A DNA stretch of 64,000 bases from Pyrinomonas methylaliphatogenes. Lineage in GTDB: Bacteria > Acidobacteriota > Blastocatellia > Pyrinomonadales > Pyrinomonadaceae. Numbering within the stretch: position 1 is the stretch's first letter; each line of letters opens with the position of its first letter. A program made the position numbers and the translations under genes. This document shows, one piece after another, positions 23,802 through 32,740 of this stretch. The notes under the pieces were generated by a model. That model did not search any database. It was not told where the DNA came from and saw only the letters and a program-made list of their open reading frames with translations. Location: the NCBI RefSeq assembly GCF_000820845.2, contig NZ_CBXV010000006.1, forward strand, positions 124,001 through 188,000, written 5' to 3'.

Positions 23802-24152
23802 ATGGATGAATTCGACCGCTATCGCGCCGAGATGAACGAACGGCTGCTGGGCAGCGGCCATTTGGGGATCAAGCGCTTCTTCGCGCTCGACACGCAGGCC
23901 TACGAGCCGGGCGCGCTCGACAGCCGGACCAAAGAGTTGATGGGACTTGTCGCCTCTCTGGTCCTGCGTTGTGACGACTGCGTGACTTACCATCTGAAAC
24001 AGTGCGTCCGTTTGGGGGTGACGCGCCCGGAATTCCTCGACGCTTTCAACGTCGCTCTGGTGGTCGGCGGCTCGATCACGATTCCACATCTTCGCCGCGC
24101 CATCGAACGTTTGGACCAGCTATTGTCCGAATCAAAGCGGAGCGAAGGCTAG
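23802..24152 (+). CDS. Carboxymuconolactone decarboxylase/AhpD-like protein
   Basis: 116 residues. The alkylhydroperoxidase-D-like fold with the redox pair in RCDDCVTYH (CxxC followed by His) and a preceding Glu (KELMGLVASLVL), as in small AhpD-like thiol peroxidase partners. ATG at 23802 follows GAGGGG by 7 bases; a GTG at 23763 lacks a good site. The stop is 13 bases before a thioredoxin-NHL lipoprotein, so the two thiol-redox genes are likely cotranscribed. A TAAACT element at 23751-23756 may be the -10. Confidence 0.85.
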   Translation: MDEFDRYRAEMNERLLGSGHLGIKRFFALDTQAYEPGALDSRTKELMGLVASLVLRCDDCVTYHLKQCVRLGVTRPEFLDAFNVALVVGGSITIPHLRRAIERLDQLLSESKRSEG

Positions 24153-24165
24153 AGGGCGCGAGACC

Positions 24166-26229
24166 ATGGTTGGGCTCCAGATCGCCGTCCCCAATCGCAC
24201 GGCGCCGCGGCGACTCGTTCGCGCTTCGCTGGCGATCTTGAACCTCGGCCTGCTGCTGATTTTGAGCGGCCTCGCATGTTCACCGAAGGCTCAAACGATG
24301 CGAACCCAAGCGCGTGTACGTGCGCCGGAGCTTGCGCCAAACAGCGGGTGGCTCAACACGGATCGTCCGCTATCGCTGACCGCGTTGCGCGGCAAGGTCG
24401 TCCTGCTCGATTTTTGGACCTACGGTTGCATCAACTGCATCCACATCATCCCCGACCTCAAACGGCTCGAGAAGAAATACGCTAATCAACTGGTCGTCAT
24501 CGGGGTTCACTCCGCCAAATTCGAGAACGAGCGCGAGACGGAGAACATCCGGCGCATCATCCTTCGCTATGGCATCGAACATCCGGTGGTCAACGATGCG
24601 TCGTTCGCTATCTGGCAAAGCTATGCGGTGCGCGGATGGCCGACGCTGGTTTTGATCGATCCGGAAGGTTACATCGCCGGAACCGTCACGGGCGAAGGCC
24701 ACTACGAGCTTTTGGATCGCGCGATTGACGAACTGGTCGCCGAATTTCGGCGGCGCGGCAAACTGAACGAAGAGCCGCTCAGCTTCGCTCTTGAGCGAGC
24801 TAAGGTCGGCGATACGCCGCTCGCCTTTCCCGGCAAGATCCTCGCGGATGAGAAAAGCCAGCGGCTCTTCATCGCCGATTCGAACCACCATCGCATCGTC
24901 GTCGCGCGTTTTGACGGCACCCTCATCGAAACCATCGGCACGGGCGCGGCGGGGATGATTGATGGGCCAACCGATCGCGCGACGTTTAAAACTCCGCAAG
25001 GGATGGCGCTCGATGGCGACATGCTCTACGTTGCCGACACGGGCAATCACGCGATCCGTCGCATCGATCTGAAGGCGCGTCGAGTCGAAACCATTGCCGG
25101 GACCGGTGAGCAACTGACCGATTATTCGATCCGCGAAGGCGACGCGCGGGCGACGGCGCTCTCTTCGCCATGGGATCTGCAGCTAATCGGACGCAAGCTC
25201 TACATCGCCATGGCCGGACCACATCAGATCTGGCAACTGGACCTCGACCGAGGCAAGCTAAGCGTCTTTGCTGGCTCCGGCGTAGAGGCGCGCGCCGATG
25301 GGACGCGCGAAGAGGCAGCCTTCGCCCAACCGTCCGGCCTGGCGACCGATGAGCGCACGCTCTATGTCGCCGATAGCGAATCGAACATCATTCGCGCGAT
25401 CGATCTCGCGACAGATGGGCGAGTGCGCACGCTCGCTGGCGGCGACCTTTTCGATTTCGGCGATCGTGATGGGCGCGGAGACGAGGCGCGTTTTCAGCAT
25501 CCTCTGGGCATCGCCTATCGCGACGGCGCGCTCTACATCGCTGATACTTATAACCACAAGATCAGACGGCTCGATCCGCTAACCCGCACCGTGACCACTT
25601 TCGCCGGCACGGGAAGACCGGGCCATGATGATGGTCGGCGCCCGAGTTTCTATGAACCGGGCGGGCTGAGCGTCACTAGTGATAAGATCTACGTCGCTGA
25701 TACAAATAACCATGCTGTGCGCGTCATCGATCTACGCAGCGCGCAGACGAGCACGCTGCCGATCAAAGGGCTCGCCCCGCCACGACCTACTGAGGAACGA
25801 TCTACGGCATATGTCCCGGCGGTCGCTCCGGTTACGCTCCCGCGAAAGCGCGTCCGAAAGGGCGAAACGGCAGTTTTGGTGCTCGATATCGCGTTGCCTT
25901 CCGGATACCATCTGAACCCATTCGCTCCCCAACGCGCGAGCGTGAAGATCGAAAAAGGGGATGGGATTCTGGAGTTAGGCGCGGCGACGAGGGAGTTGAT
26001 TTGGCGCGGCCAAGAAGTCGCGCTCCCGCTGCGCGTGCCTTTGCGCCCGTTTCGATCCGGAGAAGCGGAGATCAATGTGCAGGCGACGCTCTACTATTGC
26101 CGCGAAGACAACACGGGACTGTGTCGCGTAAGATCTTTCGCATGGCACATTCCGCTCGAATCGGTCGCGGATGAAAGCGCCCCGCACGAGGTCCGTCTCC
26201 AGGCCCAAATCGATGCCGATGGACCTTAG
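24166..26229 (+). CDS. Thioredoxin-like/NHL-repeat lipoprotein with DsbD-N-like tail (NHLRC2-like)
   Basis: 687 residues. A basic N-terminus and hydrophobic stretch end in LSGLACSPK, a lipobox with Cys near residue 38, so a lipoprotein. Residues about 50-195 are a TlpA/thioredoxin-like domain with the redox pair in FWTYGCINCIHIIP. About 215-545 contain repeated NHL blades (IADSNHHRIVVARFDG, VADTGNHAIRRIDL, IADTYNHKIRRLDP, VADTNNHAVRVIDL), forming a propeller. The last 130 residues (HLNPFAPQRA, YYCREDNTGLCR) resemble the N-terminal disulfide-exchange domain of DsbD. The first two domains match animal NHLRC2 and its bacterial relatives. Inferred role: thiol-disulfide exchange in the cell envelope. 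Confidence 0.85.
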   Translation: MVGLQIAVPNRTAPRRLVRASLAILNLGLLLILSGLACSPKAQTMRTQARVRAPELAPNSGWLNTDRPLSLTALRGKVVLLDFWTYGCINCIHIIPDLKRLEKKYANQLVVIGVHSAKFENERETENIRRIILRYGIEHPVVNDASFAIWQSYAVRGWPTLVLIDPEGYIAGTVTGEGHYELLDRAIDELVAEFRRRGKLNEEPLSFALERAKVGDTPLAFPGKILADEKSQRLFIADSNHHRIVVARFDGTLIETIGTGAAGMIDGPTDRATFKTPQGMALDGDMLYVADTGNHAIRRIDLKARRVETIAGTGEQLTDYSIREGDARATALSSPWDLQLIGRKLYIAMAGPHQIWQLDLDRGKLSVFAGSGVEARADGTREEAAFAQPSGLATDERTLYVADSESNIIRAIDLATDGRVRTLAGGDLFDFGDRDGRGDEARFQHPLGIAYRDGALYIADTYNHKIRRLDPLTRTVTTFAGTGRPGHDDGRRPSFYEPGGLSVTSDKIYVADTNNHAVRVIDLRSAQTSTLPIKGLAPPRPTEERSTAYVPAVAPVTLPRKRVRKGETAVLVLDIALPSGYHLNPFAPQRASVKIEKGDGILELGAATRELIWRGQEVALPLRVPLRPFRSGEAEINVQATLYYCREDNTGLCRVRSFAWHIPLESVADESAPHEVRLQAQIDADGP

Positions 26230-26348
26230 AAAGCGCCCAGGTCAAACGATTCACTTAGGTCACGCAACCGATGGAATGCGGATCGCGCTTCGCCCCCTTC
26301 GGTGTTAGAATCGTGAACGAGCGACGCTGAATCGAGCGAGGTTGACTC

Positions 26349-27650
26349 TTGGCGGAAGAACCTGTGGACAGAACGGCATACGTCGGGCGACCGAGCGTTT
26401 GCCGCCACTGTGGCGCGCTCGTCGGCGCAGACGAAATGTTTTGCATGCAATGCGGCGCTCCCGTTCGATTTGCGCCAGCGCGCGAATCGGAAACGCGCCG
26501 TTTCATCTACGCGATCTTCTCGCGTCCCGCCCCGTTCACGATCATCTTTCTGACGGTCAACATCTTCTTTTCCGTACTGATGGCGCTTTCCGGCGGGTCG
26601 GAGAATTACAGCGTGCTCGTCGCCTACGGGGCGAAGCTCAACGCATTGATCGATCGCGGCGAGTGGTGGCGTTTCGTCACGCCCATATTCTTGCACGCCG
26701 GCCCGATTCACCTTTTCTTCAACATGTACGGTCTATGGGTTCTCGGCCCGTATGTCGAACGGCTCTACGGTTCGGCGAAGTTCGTCGTCTTCTGGATCGT
26801 ATCGGGGATCGTCGGCGTAGCGGCAAGCTATCTGACGGTGAGGCCCGAACTGGCCACAGGGCGATTGACGAGCTTTCTCTTCCGCGCGCAGGATGCGCCA
26901 TCGGTCGGCGCCTCGGGCGCGCTGTTCGGGTTGATCGGCGTCCTCTTCGTTTTCGGCATCAAATATCGCCGCGAGCTTCCCGAAGGGTTCAAACGCGCTT
27001 TCGGTACGGGGATGCTGCCGATCATCATCGTCAATCTCATCATCGGATACGCCGGGCGCGGCTTCATCGACAACGGCGCACATATCGGCGGACTTTTAAG
27101 CGGAATCGCGCTCGCCCTCATCGTCGATTACAAACGCCCCGGCGAGAGCGCCAATTTCGCTCTGTTCTGGCGCGCGCTACAGGTCTCGCTGCTCCTGCTA
27201 GTCGTCTCGAGCTTTTACATGATCGCGACGCATTTCAGCGCGCCGCCTCCGACCATCGAGAACGCCGTCAACAAGATCAAGATGGGCAAGGGCGGCGTCG
27301 AAGCCTACGTCGAAGCGATCAATCGAGGCGAACAAGCCTTTCTCATCGCCTTCACCAAAGGCGACGCGCAAGCCGCCGAAGATGGTCTACGCGCGCTCGA
27401 TTATGCGCCCTACCTCGATGACCAAGCCGATCAACTGCGTTATGAGCTCAAGGCGCTGCTGATGCGCGCGCGCGCGCTGGCCGAGGCCACACGAAACCAA
27501 GCGCGCTCGCCGGCTCTGGGGACGGAACGCGAGAATCTTCTGCTGGCCTTCGAATCTTGGCGCGAACGGTTCAAACTCTGGGTCGAGCTTGACGGACACC
27601 GCTACGGCATCACGCTCGAACCAGCGCCGAACGGGCGCGAGAGGAGTTAA
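26349..27650 (+). CDS. Rhomboid family intramembrane serine protease with N-terminal zinc ribbon
   Basis: 433 residues. Cys18, Cys21, Cys32 and Cys35 (CRHCGAL and FCMQCGAP) form a zinc ribbon, then six or so membrane helices follow. The rhomboid core has HAGPIHLFFNMYGLW, the catalytic serine in GASGALFG (about residue 188) and the histidine in NGAHIGG (about 244). After a further helix near 285 there is a soluble tail of some 140 residues, rich in Ala, Arg and Glu, with no family I recognise. The start is TTG at 26349 with GAGG upstream; a GTG at 26364 is possible. Substrate unknown. Confidence 0.88.
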   Translation: MAEEPVDRTAYVGRPSVCRHCGALVGADEMFCMQCGAPVRFAPARESETRRFIYAIFSRPAPFTIIFLTVNIFFSVLMALSGGSENYSVLVAYGAKLNALIDRGEWWRFVTPIFLHAGPIHLFFNMYGLWVLGPYVERLYGSAKFVVFWIVSGIVGVAASYLTVRPELATGRLTSFLFRAQDAPSVGASGALFGLIGVLFVFGIKYRRELPEGFKRAFGTGMLPIIIVNLIIGYAGRGFIDNGAHIGGLLSGIALALIVDYKRPGESANFALFWRALQVSLLLLVVSSFYMIATHFSAPPPTIENAVNKIKMGKGGVEAYVEAINRGEQAFLIAFTKGDAQAAEDGLRALDYAPYLDDQADQLRYELKALLMRARALAEATRNQARSPALGTERENLLLAFESWRERFKLWVELDGHRYGITLEPAPNGRERS

Positions 27651-27800
27651 CGCTCTCCGCAAGTTTCGAGGCGCGCTTTTTCAGCCGCCTTCAACCGAAA
27701 TCGCACGAAGGTGCCGTCAAACTCTTCGCCTCTCAGGCCTGATCCTCGACGAGGGAAGGGATTAGGCGGCGAACTCTAAATCTCAACGAGGAGGAAGAGC

Positions 27801-28700
27801 ATGGAGATCAAAAAAGTCGGGGTCCTAGGTTGCGGGCTGATGGGGTCAGGGATCGCGCAAGTGGCCGCGACAGCCGGGTTCGAAACGGTGGTGCGCGAGG
27901 TGGCGGAAGAGCCGCTCGCTAAAGGGTTCTCGGCGATCGAGAACTCGCTCGCCAAATTCGTCGAGAAAGGGACGCTCACCGCCGAGCAACGCGAGGAGAT
28001 TCGCAAGCGATTGCGCGGCACGACCTCGCTCGAAGAGCTATCAGATTGCGACATCGTGATCGAAGCCATCATCGAAAATCTCGAACTCAAGTGCGATACC
28101 TTCAGGCATCTCGATTCGATCTGTAAACCGGAGACGATCTTCGCCTCGAACACCTCGTCGCTTTCGATCACCGAGATGATGACGGCGACCTCGCCCGAAC
28201 GGCAGAGACGCTTCATCGGGCTTCACTTCTTCAATCCGGTACCGATCATGAAGCTCGTCGAAGTGGTCCGCACGATTCTCACCGATGATGATGTCTATGA
28301 ACAGGCGGTCCGCTTCGCCGAACGGCTCGGCAAGATCCCAGTGCGCACGAGCGATCGCACGGGTTTTATCGTCAACCGCTTGCTCGTGCCTTATCTGCTC
28401 GACGCCATCCGCGCGCTCGAAGAAGGTGTCGGCAGCATCGTCGATATCGATACGGCGATGAGGTTAGGGTGCGGCCATCCGATGGGGCCGCTCACGCTGT
28501 GCGATTTCGTCGGACTCGATACGACCTACTACATCGCAGAGATCATGTTCAACGAGTTCCGCGAAAAGCGCTTCGCACCGCCGCCGCTGCTCAAACGTAT
28601 GGTCAAAGCCGGCCTCCATGGTCGCAAGAGCGGACGCGGGTTCTACGACTACACGAAAGATCCGAAGAATCCGGTCCCGATGGATCTGCTCCGCCTCTGA
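27801..28700 (+). CDS. hbd: 3-hydroxybutyryl-CoA dehydrogenase
   Basis: 299 residues. NAD(P)-dependent oxidation of 3-hydroxyacyl-CoA, or acetoacetyl-CoA reduction in the reverse direction. The Rossmann loop is VGVLGCGLMGSGIAQ at the start. ASNTSSLSITEM and GLHFFNPVPIMKLVE carry the catalytic Ser/His pair, and the C-terminal helical domain has DRTGFIVNRLLVPYL and GCGHPMGPLTLCDFVGLD. A strong AGGAGGA precedes ATG. No other fatty-acid genes are adjacent, so its pathway (butanoyl-CoA, PHB or beta-oxidation) cannot be decided here. Confidence 0.94.
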   Translation: MEIKKVGVLGCGLMGSGIAQVAATAGFETVVREVAEEPLAKGFSAIENSLAKFVEKGTLTAEQREEIRKRLRGTTSLEELSDCDIVIEAIIENLELKCDTFRHLDSICKPETIFASNTSSLSITEMMTATSPERQRRFIGLHFFNPVPIMKLVEVVRTILTDDDVYEQAVRFAERLGKIPVRTSDRTGFIVNRLLVPYLLDAIRALEEGVGSIVDIDTAMRLGCGHPMGPLTLCDFVGLDTTYYIAEIMFNEFREKRFAPPPLLKRMVKAGLHGRKSGRGFYDYTKDPKNPVPMDLLRL

Positions 28701-28795
28701 ACGCCGAGAGCGATCGAGATCAGGGCGAGATCTTACTTCTCCAAACCGGCCCGAGCGACACCGCTTCGCTGTGCTTGGAGCGAATGGCGAACGAC

Positions 28796-28824
28796 TTGTA
28801 ACTCAGGCAAGCTTCTCCTATACT
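28796..28824 (+). promoter_or_regulatory. Candidate promoter of ribH-nusB-cheA
   Basis: TTGTAA, 17 bases, TATACT, ending 44 bases before the ribH start. Same TATACT hexamer as other candidate promoters in this window. Confidence 0.5.
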
Positions 28825-28867
28825 GCCAGAGGCTTGAGCTAGATTCGAAAAAGTTCGTAAAGAAGAA

Positions 28868-29341
28868 GTGCAACCGATCGTTCATCAAGGGAAGTTGAAC
28901 GCGGCTGGATTTCGCTTCGCCATCATCTCCAGTCGTTGGAACGAACCTTTGACGATGCGGCTGGTCGAAGGCGCGCTCGATGCGCTCATCCGTTTAGGCG
29001 CAGATGAGAGCGCGATCGAGCATTTTCGCGTTCCCGGCTCATTCGAGATCCCGCCGCTTGCACGCAAGCTGGCCGCAGCGGGGCGTTTCGATGCCGTCAT
29101 CTGTTTAGGCGTGATCATTCGCGGCGAGACGCCGCACTTCGAATACGTCGCCTCGTGTGCGGCGACGGGGATCGCCCAAGCGGCGATGGAGACCGGCGTG
29201 CCCATCACTTTCGGCATCGTCACCGCGGAAACGGTCGAGCAAGCGATGGATCGCGCCGGATTGAAGGCTGGGAATAAGGGGTTTGAAGCAGCTCTGGCAG
29301 CAGTCGAACTCGTCAATCTGTATCATGAGATCGACAGATAA
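28868..29341 (+). CDS. ribH: 6,7-dimethyl-8-ribityllumazine synthase
   Basis: 157 residues. Condenses the RibA-derived pyrimidine with the RibB product to give lumazine, the substrate of RibE encoded at 9.2 kb. FRVPGSFEIPPLAR, CLGVIIRGETPHFEYV and ETVEQAMDRAG...GNKG are the conserved substrate-binding segments. GTG start at 28868 gives the family length; an A/G-rich stretch precedes it. nusB follows 68 bases later, the ribH-nusB order found in many bacteria. Confidence 0.95.
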   Translation: MQPIVHQGKLNAAGFRFAIISSRWNEPLTMRLVEGALDALIRLGADESAIEHFRVPGSFEIPPLARKLAAAGRFDAVICLGVIIRGETPHFEYVASCAATGIAQAAMETGVPITFGIVTAETVEQAMDRAGLKAGNKGFEAALAAVELVNLYHEIDR

Positions 29342-29409
29342 GCTGATCTCGTGCGGCAACACCGCAAACGCGGGTTTCGCGTTGAGACTCGCCCTTCGTC
29401 ACGTCAATT

Positions 29410-29859
29410 ATGGGTTTAAGGCGTAAGGCGCGCGAATGCGCCTTGCAAATGCTCTTTGCGGCTGATATCTCGAAGGCGCGTACCGATGAGTTGGTACGCA
29501 CCTACTGGACCGAGCTCGCAGATGCGGACTTGGATGAAGAGGCGCGCCAGTTCGCCACCCGGCTCGTAACCGGAGTGCTCGCGCATCTTCCGGAGCTCGA
29601 CGAGCGCATCAGGCGGCGCGCCGAACACTGGCGCATCGAGCGCATGGCGGTGGTCGATCGCAACATCCTACGCATGTCAGTCTACGAGTTCCTCTACGAA
29701 TCGACGCCGCGCGCCGTCGTCATCAACGAAGCGTTGGAGATCGCGCGCCGATTTTCGACCTTCGAAGCGACGCAGTTCATCAACGGCATCCTCGACGCCA
29801 TCAAACGCGACCTCGACCTAGAACAGCCGCGTGCCGAAGAAGCCGAAGGGGACGAGTGA
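29410..29859 (+). CDS. nusB: Transcription antitermination factor NusB
   Basis: 149 residues. Binds boxA RNA with S10 during rRNA transcription. RRKARECALQMLFAAD at the N-terminus and ILRMSVYEFLYE...PRAVVINEALEIARRFS in the second half are typical of the all-helical fold. Acidic tail EEAEGDE. Downstream of ribH and 31 bases ahead of cheA, so the chemosensory kinase probably shares this transcript. Confidence 0.95.
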   Translation: MGLRRKARECALQMLFAADISKARTDELVRTYWTELADADLDEEARQFATRLVTGVLAHLPELDERIRRRAEHWRIERMAVVDRNILRMSVYEFLYESTPRAVVINEALEIARRFSTFEATQFINGILDAIKRDLDLEQPRAEEAEGDE

Positions 29860-29890
29860 TCCATGTCGCGCGACGCTTTGAAGCTTGACT

Positions 29891-31894
29891 ATGGATGAAC
29901 TTCTACAGATCTTCTTCGCCGAAGCTGAAGAGCTCACCGAAGCCCTCTACAACGACATAAGAGCGCTCCGCGATCCCCAAACGGAGGGGCATGAACGGCG
30001 CGAACTTCTGGCGCGCATCTTCCGCCACACTCACACCCTGAAAGGGTCATCCGCAGCCCTCGGCTTCAATGAGATATCGCAACTCGCCCATGAATTCGAA
30101 TCGTTGCTCGACGCTGCGCGCATGGGTCGCATAGAGATCGACGAGACAGCCCTAGATTGCTTCGAACAAGCGGCGCATGCGCTCGATGGCGCGCTCGCCC
30201 GAGTCGCGCGCGGCGAGCCCGTCCCTTCGGCAAGCGATCTGATCGAAAGCCTGCGCCGTCTTACGATGCCGCGCCCAACCATCGACGCAATCCTCGCCGC
30301 GCTCCCTTCCGAAATCGCCAGCACGTTGACCGACTATGAACGCCACCGCATACGCGAAGCGGCAAAGGAAGGATCGCGTTTTTACCTGATCAATGTCGAA
30401 TTCGAACTAGCGAGCTTCGATGAGAAGTTCAGACAGTTGCGCGATGCGCTCAGCGAATGCGGCGAAGTCATCTCAACGCTCCCGAGCGCGGAAGCGAGCG
30501 CCACGGATAAGGTGCGCTTTCTGATCCTCTACGCCAGCGAGCGCAGCCGTGACGCGCTCGAACAGATCGGATCCTCTTTCGCCATCAACCTCGACGAACT
30601 CTCGCTGCACACGCCGCCCAAAGAGGCGCCCGAGTCGGAACGAGCCGTTACCGAGAGCGTAGATTCCGCGGCGAAGCCTGAAAGGGGCGCCGCCGAGATC
30701 GTTTCACCGAGCGCGATGGTCCGCGTTCCGCTCGATGAACTTGACGAGATAGTCTTCGCTCTGCATGAGCTTTTCACCGATACGGTAAGCGCCCTCAACC
30801 TATCCGGCGCCCGGATCGAAGCCGAACTGCTGCAGCCTCGCATCCACCGCCGTTTCCTCGAACTCGAAGAGCGGCTAGTGGAACTGCGCATGATCCCAAT
30901 CGCGCAAACGCTGGAACGGACCGCGCGCGCAGCACGCGCGACGGCGCGCGCCGCCAATAAAGATATCGAGATCGAAATCGGCGGCGGCGACGTTCGGTTA
31001 GACAAATCGCTCGCCGACAGAATATCCGATCCGCTTCTCCATCTAGTTCGAAACGCCGTCGATCACGGCATCGAAACGCCCGAAGAGCGTCGCCGGGCGA
31101 ACAAGAGCGAACGCGGCAAGATCAGCATCGAAGCGGTTTCCGAAGGCAGCCGTATACTGGTCCGCATCAGCGATGATGGACGAGGCATAGATCCCGAACG
31201 TGTGCGCCGAGTCGCCGTTGAACGCGGCCTCATCGCCGAAGATGCGCCGCTGACCGAACAACAGATCTTGCGCCTGATCTTCCGTCCCGGGTTCTCGACG
31301 GCGGCGACCGTCTCCGAAGTATCGGGACGCGGCGTCGGTCTTGACGTAGTCGAACGAACCGTGGAACAGATGGGCGGAGAACTGCGCCTTTCGAGCCATA
31401 TCGGTCGAGGGACGACCTTCGAGCTTGTCCTGCCGACGACGCTCACGCTCATGCCCTCGCTGATCGTTCGTTCGCTGGACCAGCGATATTGCATTCCAGC
31501 CAATCACATCATCGAAGCCGGCTTCATCAAAAAGTCCGAGATCGAGAAGATCGGGACAGTAGAAACCATCCGCTGGCGCGGCGCGCTTCTGCCCTTCGTT
31601 CATCTGCGCACCTTGCTCGCGCAACCTCCCGACAAGAGCAAGCGCGCCGACGAACGACTCCCCGTGATCATCTCGCGCATCCACCAAGGCCACCGGTTCG
31701 AATCGAACGGCCCGATGCAGACCTTGCGCGTCGCCGTAGCCGTCGATAGCTGGGAGGGGCACAGCGAAGTTCTAGTCCGCGGCCTCGGTCGCCACGCCGC
31801 ACATTGGCGCGGCATCAGCGGCGCCACCGAACTTCCCGATGGCACCCTTGCGCTCATCCTCGACCTCCCGCGCCTGCTTGAAATGAATCTCTGA
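29891..31894 (+). CDS. cheA: CheA-type chemotaxis histidine kinase
   Basis: 667 residues. Order: Hpt domain (1-105) with phospho-acceptor His48 in THTLKGSSAALG; a middle segment (about 155-235) that could be a P2-like regulator-binding region; dimerisation helices P3 (about 280-340); HATPase (about 345-520) with N box LLHLVRNAVDHGIE, G1 DDGRGID and G2 GRGVGLDVV; and a CheW-like P5 domain (about 525-667). No receiver domain is fused. It starts 31 bases after nusB. cheW and cheR are 6-8 kb away on the other strand; no CheY, CheB or receptor is in view. ATG at 29891 is preferred over a TTG two codons earlier. Confidence 0.92.
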   Translation: MDELLQIFFAEAEELTEALYNDIRALRDPQTEGHERRELLARIFRHTHTLKGSSAALGFNEISQLAHEFESLLDAARMGRIEIDETALDCFEQAAHALDGALARVARGEPVPSASDLIESLRRLTMPRPTIDAILAALPSEIASTLTDYERHRIREAAKEGSRFYLINVEFELASFDEKFRQLRDALSECGEVISTLPSAEASATDKVRFLILYASERSRDALEQIGSSFAINLDELSLHTPPKEAPESERAVTESVDSAAKPERGAAEIVSPSAMVRVPLDELDEIVFALHELFTDTVSALNLSGARIEAELLQPRIHRRFLELEERLVELRMIPIAQTLERTARAARATARAANKDIEIEIGGGDVRLDKSLADRISDPLLHLVRNAVDHGIETPEERRRANKSERGKISIEAVSEGSRILVRISDDGRGIDPERVRRVAVERGLIAEDAPLTEQQILRLIFRPGFSTAATVSEVSGRGVGLDVVERTVEQMGGELRLSSHIGRGTTFELVLPTTLTLMPSLIVRSLDQRYCIPANHIIEAGFIKKSEIEKIGTVETIRWRGALLPFVHLRTLLAQPPDKSKRADERLPVIISRIHQGHRFESNGPMQTLRVAVAVDSWEGHSEVLVRGLGRHAAHWRGISGATELPDGTLALILDLPRLLEMNL

Positions 31895-32016
31895 GCGAAA
31901 CGGCGCGCGCTGAGGCGGTCCGATCGAAAGTCGCCCTCCGATCATAGGTCGAGCGGCATAGAGCTTTCGCCCAGAGCCCCGCGTTTAGAGACGATTCGCC
32001 GACTGAGTAACGCTGG

Positions 32017-32114
32017 GCTACGGGCCAACTTTCTGTTGGCCCTGCGACGGAAAGCGTCTATCGCTGATTGGTTAGCGATTGATGCTACGGTCCAACTCTC
32101 TGCTGGCCCTGCGA
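32017..32114. repeat. 31-bp direct repeat pair with internal hairpin, 67-bp period
   Basis: Copies at 32017-32047 and 32084-32114 match at 28 of 31 positions. The first contains a perfect hairpin, GGGCCAAC-TTTCT-GTTGGCCC (32022-32042); differences in the second weaken it. The 36 bases between copies show partial similarity to those before the first copy, so this may be an older 67-bp tandem unit. It lies between the convergent cheA and the hypothetical gene that ends at 32085; the second copy encodes that gene's last nine residues. The hairpin may end one or both transcripts. Confidence 0.75.
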
Positions 32115-32603
32115 AGCCGTTTCGTAGATCAGCTTGCGCGATCTCCTCTCACCGATCTTTCGCCCGATGAGTCCGCCGACGACCGGCGCTCCTAGTAATA
32201 AGAGGCTGCCCGTGACACCGCCACCGCGCCCTCCGCTTATGCCCAACCCGATGAAACTGAGCAGCCCAACCGCCCCACCGATGGCTCCGCCGATCGCACC
32301 GTAGGTCTTCGCCTCTTTCGAATCCTCAGGCAGAAGATAAATCTTCGCCACCTCCTCACGCTTCAACACCAAGATCTCTTCCCTGCGCGAAAGGCGCAGC
32401 ATCTCATCCGTAATCTGCAGCAGCCGACCTTCAACGCTTTTGCTAGTTTTCAACCGCACTAGCAACCTCTCGCCAACCCGCAGAGATTTAACGGTCATCC
32501 AAGCATCCAACTTCGCATCGGCCGCGCCCTGTGCGATGCCGCTTTGCGCGAGCAGCGAAGTCGCGACAAGGAGACACAAGCTCGATCGCACCAGACTCAG
32601 CAT
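32085..32603 (-). CDS. Secreted/membrane protein with SH3-like and glycine-zipper segments, function unknown
   Basis: 172 residues. A signal peptide (1-25, ending SGIAQG) is followed by a compact beta segment (about 34-85: SLRVGERLLVRLKTSK...VEGRLLQITDEMLRLSRRE) resembling Lsm/SH3-like folds. A glycine zipper AIGGAIGGAVGLLSF (about 98-112) and a second hydrophobic stretch (LLLLGAPVVGGLIG) could enter a membrane. ATG at 32603 follows GGGAGG by 8 bases. The C-terminal nine residues come from a dispersed repeat copy, so the stop may have shifted recently. I do not recognise a named family. Confidence 0.75.
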   Translation of the reverse strand: MLSLVRSSLCLLVATSLLAQSGIAQGAADAKLDAWMTVKSLRVGERLLVRLKTSKSVEGRLLQITDEMLRLSRREEILVLKREEVAKIYLLPEDSKEAKTYGAIGGAIGGAVGLLSFIGLGISGGRGGGVTGSLLLLGAPVVGGLIGRKIGERRSRKLIYETASQGQQRVGP

Positions 32604-32740
32604 ACGGCCAACCTCCCGATCGCCAAGCTTTGGCAAAGGCGATGCCACAAAGGTCGCCCCGTTGAATTACAGCGGGAGACCAGCGCGCTGAAGCCCTTGG
32701 GTGCCGTAATCAGTTGACAGGTGTGATCGCTTTCAGGCGC

